NCBI RefSeq assembly: GCF_032854445.1 | Contig: NC_088297.1 | Coordinates: 21,465,127-21,529,126 of the forward strand | Source of the DNA: Liolophura sinensis | Taxonomy: Eukaryota > Mollusca > Polyplacophora > Chitonida > Chitonidae | DNA: 64,000 nucleotides | Direction: 5' to 3' | Part shown: positions 13,001 through 22,000 of the stretch, one piece after another | How the letters are laid out: the number at the start of each line of letters is the position of its first letter | How positions within the stretch are numbered: position 1 is the stretch's first letter | Program-made: the position numbers and the translations under genes | The notes under the pieces: model-generated | What the model was told of the DNA's origin: nothing | Database searches by the model: none | Seen by the model: only the letters and a program-made list of their open reading frames with translations

Positions 13001-16000
13001 ACTTAGTGCGATTATGTTCAGCTTTACAGGTTTCCCCTTGTTGGAGTAAGAAAATCCATTTTCAATCAGTTTGCTTTTATCAGGACTTGTGATCACACCT
13101 TACCAGTTTAGACCTTGAAGATCTAACAATAGCTTGGATTATGTGGAAATTCTAGAGGAGTAGGTGCCAAACTATAACCTATTGAGTATTCAAATATAAA
13201 CGGCTGAGATGTATTGATATCATGGCTAATCTCAGCCTTCCACATAGCTCCGGGTATGGTCTTTGAAGTTTCAACATTGTTTAGGAGACGCGACGATCAC
13301 AGCGGAGACCCAATCCGACCACCTGATGTTTTGGCAATTCTGCTCGCTGTAAATCGGTTAGATGTGTTGCGTAGACCACTGAAATACATGACTACATGGA
13401 TTTACTGAAATGGCTTAGTAGCAAAGTCCAAAGCGATCTCATGAAAATTACATTTCACCTCAGTCAGTTAGCACGCTAGCACAGCGTAATGACCCAGGAG
13501 CCTCTTACCAATGCGGTCGCTGTGAGTTCAAGTCCAGCTCATGCTGGCTTCCTTTCCGGCCGTAAGTGGGAAGGTCTGGCAGCAACCTGCGGATGGTCAT
13601 GGGTTTCCCCCAGGTTTCTCACCCCATAATGCTGGCCACCGTCATGTAAGTAAAACACCAATCAAATAAATAAAATAAATATACATTTCACCGGGCACAT
13701 GGCTGTATGTGCATTAATGGACGTCCGTCTGCTAGCTCAGATTCTATAAGCCAGTGAATTGCCTCATCAGCCCCGTGTTTTCACATCTGATCAAAGGGAG
13801 GTGTTTGTGGTCTTGGTTGCAGTAAACAGGAATAGTACACATCATCATTGCTGTTCAGTGAAGCCTGGGTATTTTGTCTGATGTCGGATAATGTTTTATA
13901 TTGGACTTTGTCTTGCACTCATAGGTCTCACAAACAAACAAAAAACATGCTGACTTAGCATGAAGCCACAGCCATTTGTTTGCTCCTAGATACATTTATG
14001 TCTGTTTTGCAGTCCCAGAATGTGGAGAATCTGATCAAGACTAGGGCCCGGGAGAAACAAGAGATGCTAGAGCAGCCACGCAGGAAGTGTGGACTGACTC
14101 CAGCAATGGCTTCCTCAGAGGTCATTGGAAAGGTAACAAATCAATGTCAAGGTAGACAACATTTTGGTTGTACAAAGTGGGTACCTAAGTGGATTAGAGA
14201 AAGGAAACAGGACTAGGTGAGCCATTGTCAGGATAATGTGACTGGTGTCTTTGATGTGATCCCTTCAGTGGCAGCAGCACTTTGGTGGCATGTTTTCGCC
14301 CTGCCACAAGAAGCATACGTGCAACAGTATGTATGTACCCACACCTAATGACGACTCCTTGTCATATGAATATGTTGGAAGCTCTGTCAGCAGTTTGCAG
14401 ATGGTCGTGGATTTCCCCCGCGCTCTGCCAGGTTTCATCCTGCCATAATGCTGGCCGCCGTCGTAGAAATGAAATATTCTTCAGTACAGTGTAAATTACA
14501 AGTCAAATAAATAAATAAATTATATGAATGAAACATTGTTATTAAAGTTATTAAATCTGGAAGCATATATCCATACATGTACCACGTCTGTCTTGTGACA
14601 ACGGTTTCTATCCTTCATCCTGATATATCCATGGGCGATGTCAAGAATACTTACCTTCTGTCTGTCTGTCCGTCTGTTCATGTGCACATCCATTATAGCA
14701 CTTAATACACTGGTCATTAAGTAGCATTCACAATTTTTCGACTTTTCAACTGCCTCTGGAGCCAGTATTTTGAGACATTCTATGGGGTGTAGCAAAATAA
14801 TGTGTGCAGTTGTATTAAGCTTGGGTCTTAAATGACACCAGTAAATCATTTAGCGTCATTTTCATTTATCGTCAATTTGGGTTTATCTAGGAAATTTTGG
14901 GAAGATTACCATTGTAGATCAGGAGATCAGTGAAAAGCTGTTCAATCAAAATGTCATATTTTTTTAAAATCTGATTTTAGGCTACTGGACGTTTCTAACA
15001 TTAGCTGGTGTCTGTATTGCTGTTGTTGTTGTTTCAGATCAGTCACTTGGCAAATGTAGCTGACGCCTCAATAGCGCATGTTCTGTCCTGGCACATGTCC
15101 GCGGACATGGACTGTGTGGTCACCAGCACAACGAAAAAGGTAGGGAAAAAAACCACACATGCTGTCACTGTTTTCTTCCTAGACTGATGATCAGATCTCG
15201 CAGTCTTAGACTTGAGTCAAAGTTTTAATCTCTACATTAGGTGTGTTCCATTCCATTATTTTAGCTAATATTTGTTGTATAATAACTCATCCAGAATTTA
15301 CATTGTCAAGGAATATTTTGACCTTGGTACATCAGAAATAACAATTTTAAAGTGATTAGAAATTTTGACTTCTATAATTTTGAAGTCTATAAAGATCACT
15401 TTGTGATCCACGGGCCTGTTAATTGTTTTTAGTATGATGCTTCCATGTGCTAAGTGACACAGTGTAGGTCACATGAAACTAAAAAAAAAAAAAGGTCAGA
15501 AATGAAAAACTCGGGCTATTAAAAGGGGTACATCTTTAGTTGAATGACATAAGTTATCGACTGGGACAGGTTTTAAATAACAGCATAACAAGGTGGCATT
15601 GAGCAATAAGATTACCACTGAGAAAACATCCAAGGATATATGCACGCATCCCTCTCACTCTTTCCAAACATCCATGGATATATGTATGCATCCCTCTCAC
15701 TGTTTCTAAACATCCATGGATATATGCACCCATCCCTCTCACTGCTTCCAAACATCCATAGATATATGTGTGCATCCCTCTCACTGTTTCTAAACATCCA
15801 TGGATATATGCATCCATCCCTCTCACTGTTTCCAAACATCCATGGATATATGCACCCATCCCTCTCACTGTTTCCAAACATCCATGGATATATGCACCCA
15901 TCCCTCTCACTGTTTCCAAACATCCATGGATATATGCACCCATCCCTCTCACTGCTTCCCAGTATCCATGGATATATGTATGCATCCCTCTCACTCTTTC

Positions 16001-19000
16001 CAAACATCCATGGATATATGTATGCATTTCTCTCACTGCTTGCAAGTATCCATGGATATATGCACCTATTCCTCTCACTGTTTCCAAACATCCATGGATA
16101 TATGCACCCATCCCTCTCACTCTTTCCAAACATCCATGGATATATGTATGCATTTCTCTCACTCTTTCCAAACATCCATGGATATATGCACCTATCCCTC
16201 TCACTGCTTCCAAGTATCCATCGATATATGCACGCATCCCTCTCACTGTTTCCAAACATCCATGGATATATGCACCCATCCCTCTCACTGCTTCCCAGTA
16301 TTCATGGATATATGTATTCATCCCTCTCACTGTTTCCAAACATCCAAGGATGTATGCATGCATCCCTCTAACTGTTTCCAAACATCCATGGATATATGCA
16401 TTCATCCTTCTCACTGTTTCCAAACATCCATGGATATATGCACCCATCCCTCTCACTGCTTCCAAGTATCCATGGATATATGCGTGCATCCCTCTCACTG
16501 TTTCCAAACATCCATGGATATATGCACCCATCCCTCTCACTGTTTCCAAACATCCATAGATATATGTATGCATCCCTCTCACTGTTTCCAAACATCCATG
16601 GATATATGCATGCATCCCTCTCACTGTTTCTAAACATCCATGGATATATGCACCCATTCCTCTCACTGCTTCCAAGCATCCATGGATATATGTATTCATC
16701 CCTCTCACTGTTTCCAAACATCCAAGGATGTATGCATGCATCCCTGTAACTGTTTCCAAACAGCCATGGATATATGCACCCATCCCTCTCACTGCTTCCA
16801 AGCATCCATGGATATATGCACCCATCCCTCTCACTGTTTCCAAACATCCATGGATGTATGCACCCATCCCTCTCACTGCTTCCAAACATCCATGGATATA
16901 TGCACCCATCCCTCTCACTGCTTCCAAACATCCATGGATGTATGCATGCATCCCTCTCACTGCTTCCAAACATCCATGGATATATGCACCCATCCCTCTC
17001 ACTGCTTCCAAACATCCATGGATATATGCACCCATCCCTCTCACTGCTTCCAAACATCCATGGATATATGCACCCATCCCTCTCACTGCTTCCAAGCATC
17101 CATGGATATATGCACCCATCCCTCTCACTGCTTCCAAACATCCATGGATGTATGCATGCATCCCTCTCACTGCTTCCAAACATCCATGGATATATGCATG
17201 CATCCCTCTCACTGCTCCCAGGTGTCTTGCATGTGTGTTCTGGAGCTTGTTTCCTGTGTATGGTTAATTCATAACGTAATTAAGAATTACGTTAAAGCAA
17301 CAGATTTGTTCTCTGGCTGTTGTCTTCATCAGTGAAAGTGAAAAGTTGACTTTAATTTCCATCTTTTGCTCCATCTCAAATAATATTTTTCTAATACATT
17401 GTTAATTGTTAATTTAATTGTACTTATAAATACTCATATCTGTGAATATTTGGCTAATATTGACTATTCATAAAGCTGTATCTACATTATATTTGAAAAT
17501 GCCTTTTGGTCTATACTGATATGAACATTTTTACCTCCAGGCAAAAGAGATCTACCACCAGACAGCTGGCAGGCAGCAAGTTCTTCCCCTTGATTCCATT
17601 TACAAGAGAAATCTACCCGACTGGAGGAAGTGAGTTATCTGGAGACTTCCGCGTATAAATTTACATGATGGAATAAATTGCTTCATAAGCTGGACATCAG
17701 GATTCAGTCTCATGGCATTCAAACCCATAGTATGACAGCATTCAAGACCAAAGGCTGTAATTCTTCAATCTTTTAACATGTATATATTCTGAGGGCATGA
17801 TTTTGTGTAGACTAATAAAATTAGACTTTTTGTGAAGTCCTGAAATTGACCAATCCAAACGGTGTAGTTTTGTCCCCAAAATCAAATTAAATCTGTGTAT
17901 AAATTGTGCTGAAAGATAGTGCATGTGAAAAGGTTGAGGAATTAGGGTAATTGGTAACGCTGATACATTTTCTTCCTCTGTACTTAGAACTTGGCATAAA
18001 GTTTTAAAACTTAAATAAGATACAAAATTTATGGCCCAGGAAGTGGAAATTTTGAAGTGTATTTGTATGTCTGAAAATAACGTATTAAATGTTAACAAAT
18101 CAGACTTATACTGCCTTTTTGGAATTGGGCCATGCTTATTTTAGAGTCTTCAGTTTAACATGTGTCTAAAACTTTGAAAGTACTTCTTTTTACAGTTGAA
18201 TATTCTCAAGTTTTCACCTATTTTCCCCTCAGTTTTTGTACCTGACTTACATGTACATTATGTATATCAGTCAGGACGAGTGACGTGTTAAGGTATTTCA
18301 AGGCATTGACTCTTGTGTCATTGTCCCACCCTAAGGCTGGCTGTAGTCATATAAGTGAAATCTTCTTAAGTACAGTGTAAAACATCAATTAGATTAATAA
18401 ATTAATCTTGTGTCAGTGTCCCGCTTGTGTCAGTGTCCCGCTGTAATGCTGGCTGTAGTAATGTAGTCGTCTAATCCTCTGGATTACAACATAAATAAAT
18501 TAATAAATTTTATCTCAGTGATTCCAGCTGGCATTTTACTTCCTCAGACCGTTGCCTCACGTACGTCACATGCCCAACTGGTGCCCCAGTGGTAACCCTG
18601 TGTATGCCCGAAACATGCTGGAGTTCACCCTCCCTGAAAGAGAAGAGGAGTGTAAGACAGGTAATCTTTCGTGTGATGGTACATGAAGTAAAGCTGGGGA
18701 GGGCATGGGAACAGGCAGTGGATAGGTGAAGAATTGGTAGGTATGCTTAAGACTACTAATGGGAAAGAGGCTGCTTTGCTACAGATATGGGGTGTAAAGA
18801 CATAAATACATGTAAAATTTAGCTGATACTTCCTAAAATTAAACATATTATACTGAATACACCTGAAGATTTGTATATACCATAATTCTTCCAAAATCTC
18901 GGACACTCTAGAAATTCGGACACTCCCGAATATCCCCACCCCAACGCCCAGGTATTTAAACTTCTGAGAACGCCGCCAAAGGGGTTGGCTGATTTGTGTT

Positions 19001-22000
19001 TACACAAACTAAGCGGATTGTAGCTCCTTGACCCAACCACTCACCTGTATAGCTGTGCCTGCTACCCGTCACGCATGATCGCCTGCAGCTTATTCTCCTC
19101 TGCTATCAGTCATTGATCAATGTCTGCTGAACTACTAGTGCAACAACAACAAAAAAACAACAAAAACAAAACAAAACGAACCAAAAAAATGCCGTTCATT
19201 ATCCGTCGAGGAATACATATACTACAGGTACTATAGTTCAGACTGTACCTAAAGTTTTCACAAAGAACCTTATTCCACACTGGTGCGGGCATTTTCGTTC
19301 AATCCTTGTCACAAATACTTACTGTAACTGAACACACTCGGAAAAGGAAGCCACGATTGCAATTTCATCAAAATCCATAGACAGTATAATCCAGGTAAGT
19401 TCTCCGTAATATTTTATACATGACTGCTGGTCTAGTACTGGAATTGTAAATGATGTGCCCAACCCCATAGGTATCCAGGTGATCAAAATGCATTCCATAA
19501 AAACCAGCCCTGATAGCACAGTTGGTAGAGCGTCTGCTTCAGGACATGGTAGATCCAAGGTCAAACCTTAGACTTTAAAGGAAGAAGTTGTAACTTCCTC
19601 GTTTGGCGTTCATCATTAAGGGGATAATGCAAGGACTGGTTGATCCACATCAGTGTAATAGCACAGGCGAAAGGCTTACTGGCCTTCGTTAAGTCGTCTC
19701 ACTAGATAAAGGAGTAGTGGAAATCCGTCCTGCAACACATTACATGCACTCTAAGGACTTCGTCGTCATATGACTGAAAAATTGCTAAGTACAGCATTTA
19801 ACCATAAGCACTCACTCACTCACTCACTCATTCCATTAAAACACACGCCAGTACTGATTCCCACTCATCGAGTGTAACAAGCTGTAGTCCCAACACAATG
19901 AATTCAAACGTGTGGGGGGGCCTCCGTGGCTCAGTTGGTTAGCGCGCTAGGGCAGCGTAATGACCCAGGAGTCTCTTACCAATGCGGTCGCTGTGAGTTC
20001 AGCTCATGCTGGCTTCCTCTCCGGCCGTGCGTGGGAAGGTCTGCAGCAACCTGCATATGGCCGTGGGTTTCCACCCACCATAATGCTGGCCGTCGTCATA
20101 TAAGTGAAACATTCTTGAGTACGGCGTAAAACACCAATCAAAACAAAAAAAAAAACAAAAAAATCAAACGTGTGGATTATTGAGTCAGGGGCCTAATATA
20201 TCTTGGGTTATTGGATGCTCAGTTTCCTCTCCCCCCGACCCCGACCCCGACCCCGCCCTCACAACGTATCAGCCTTGTCAAACCACCATGTCACTTGACC
20301 TCTCGTGTAACAACAGTGGTTTTAATACAATGATACAGTTTTTTACAAGTTGGGAAAGGAATTCAGGGTGTTTCTACCCAGCTTTGAAGACATACAGGTC
20401 TTTACACTGGAGTAGCTATGTGTTGATTATACAGTATGTCCTCTTTGTTTTTACAGCGTGCATTGTGTCATATTTGCAGCCATGATGAATGAAAGCTGCA
20501 AGAGCAAACCTTCATAATGCTGCGGTTCTAGATGGGTCACGGTTTATACATACCCTCTCAAGTCTATACTGTGTCCAGACAAGGATACATTTCGTGTTTT
20601 ACAAATAGTCTACTTTTGTTGTAATTGTTCACCTTTTTCGCATGTTTGCAAGGTGTTTGTTTAAGCATATTTTGGAGGCATTATTGTATATAAACTGGTA
20701 AAATTGCACTTTTTATGAAGCCTTGAAACTGGCCAATCCCACCAATGTAGTTTTGTCTCCAAAATCAAATTAAGAATGTGCATAAATTGCGCTGAAGGTT
20801 GCTCTGTCATATGCGAAAAGGTTGAAGAATGAGGGTAATAGTGCTGAAAAATCCTTTTCTCTGTTACAGTGTTTGGTATGCTTCTAGGCGAGGTCCTCAT
20901 ACTGGACACCATTGAGGATGCCACAAATTACAGACAAGAGGTGAGAGCCCTAAATCCTCCACAGATCTTACCACAGACACAGTGCATAGATGAGTGCTTT
21001 CTTATCTCACCAGGGTCCTGTATTTCAGCTGAAGTTGATTATCATTTTTCCAGTCAAACATTTTATGTTGATTCCATTTGATTGTAGGACCACATAAAGA
21101 GTTTTCAGAAGAACCTAAAAGTATCTTTTTGAGGCCTTTGTGTGCTTCTGTCGAAATGTTTTAGGCCAAAATGTTTGGTCATTCACTCGGTTTTAGGAGC
21201 ACAAAATAAAAATGATGACATAACATTGAGCCCAGGTCATCACACTTGTCATACGCATAACTGAAATATTCACTTCCGTGCTGTTTTGCAGTGTCTTTAA
21301 ATGGAATCTATCACGCCTGTTAATCATATTTCATGACCTCAGTTTTGGTCCACTCTGAAGACCTTGATTTGACCCCTGAAATGTAAACGTAACTTGTGCT
21401 TGGATTTCTCTCCATCCTCCTCCTGTACTGAATCAATCCAGCCTTGAAGAAGTCAAATGACAAGTGATTCTGGTATCTCCAGGTTGTGAAGTTCACCCAT
21501 TGCCCCACCATCCTTACCCGTGATGGGGACCGTATCCGTAGTAACGGTAAATTTGGGGGTCTGATGAATCGTGCCCTGCCCATAGAGAAGCTGAGGGGGG
21601 CTGTGTTTGGAGAGCCCCTACCTGCCCAGTATTCCAGCATCTGTTCCCAGATAGGTGAGGCTAAACTGTAACTTTGTTAATATTCAGTTATAGCAAGTTA
21701 CTAGGTGACAGGTAACAAGTTCAATACCATTCCCGGTCGAGGAATTTTTAAGGTTCTTCTGTTTACTTTGTTCTCAGGGACTTTGTGGCAATAAGCAGTA
21801 AATGGCTCTCCGTCACGTGACCATATTTGGTGTTCTTTAGATACAAGTTGTTTTCCACCAATATCATGCATATCAACTTTGCCAGCATAACTTTCCGGAG
21901 GTCCAAGGTTTACTCGGGGAACCACCCAGCCATAATTTGAGATGCAGGCTGCCATTGTATAAGTGAGAATATCTGGAGCTTAACGTTAAATAACAATCAA

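Noticed and set aside
15554-17335. Long ORFs of 117-552 codons on both strands with [14 protein letters not shown]- or [12 protein letters not shown]-type repeats
   Set aside because: They are translations of the 42-bp minisatellite, whose length is a multiple of three. They occur in overlapping frames on both strands inside a SMCHD1 intron.
19502-19560. tRNA gene
   Set aside because: A box A-like sequence is present but it does not fold into a full cloverleaf by eye, and it continues into a SINE body.
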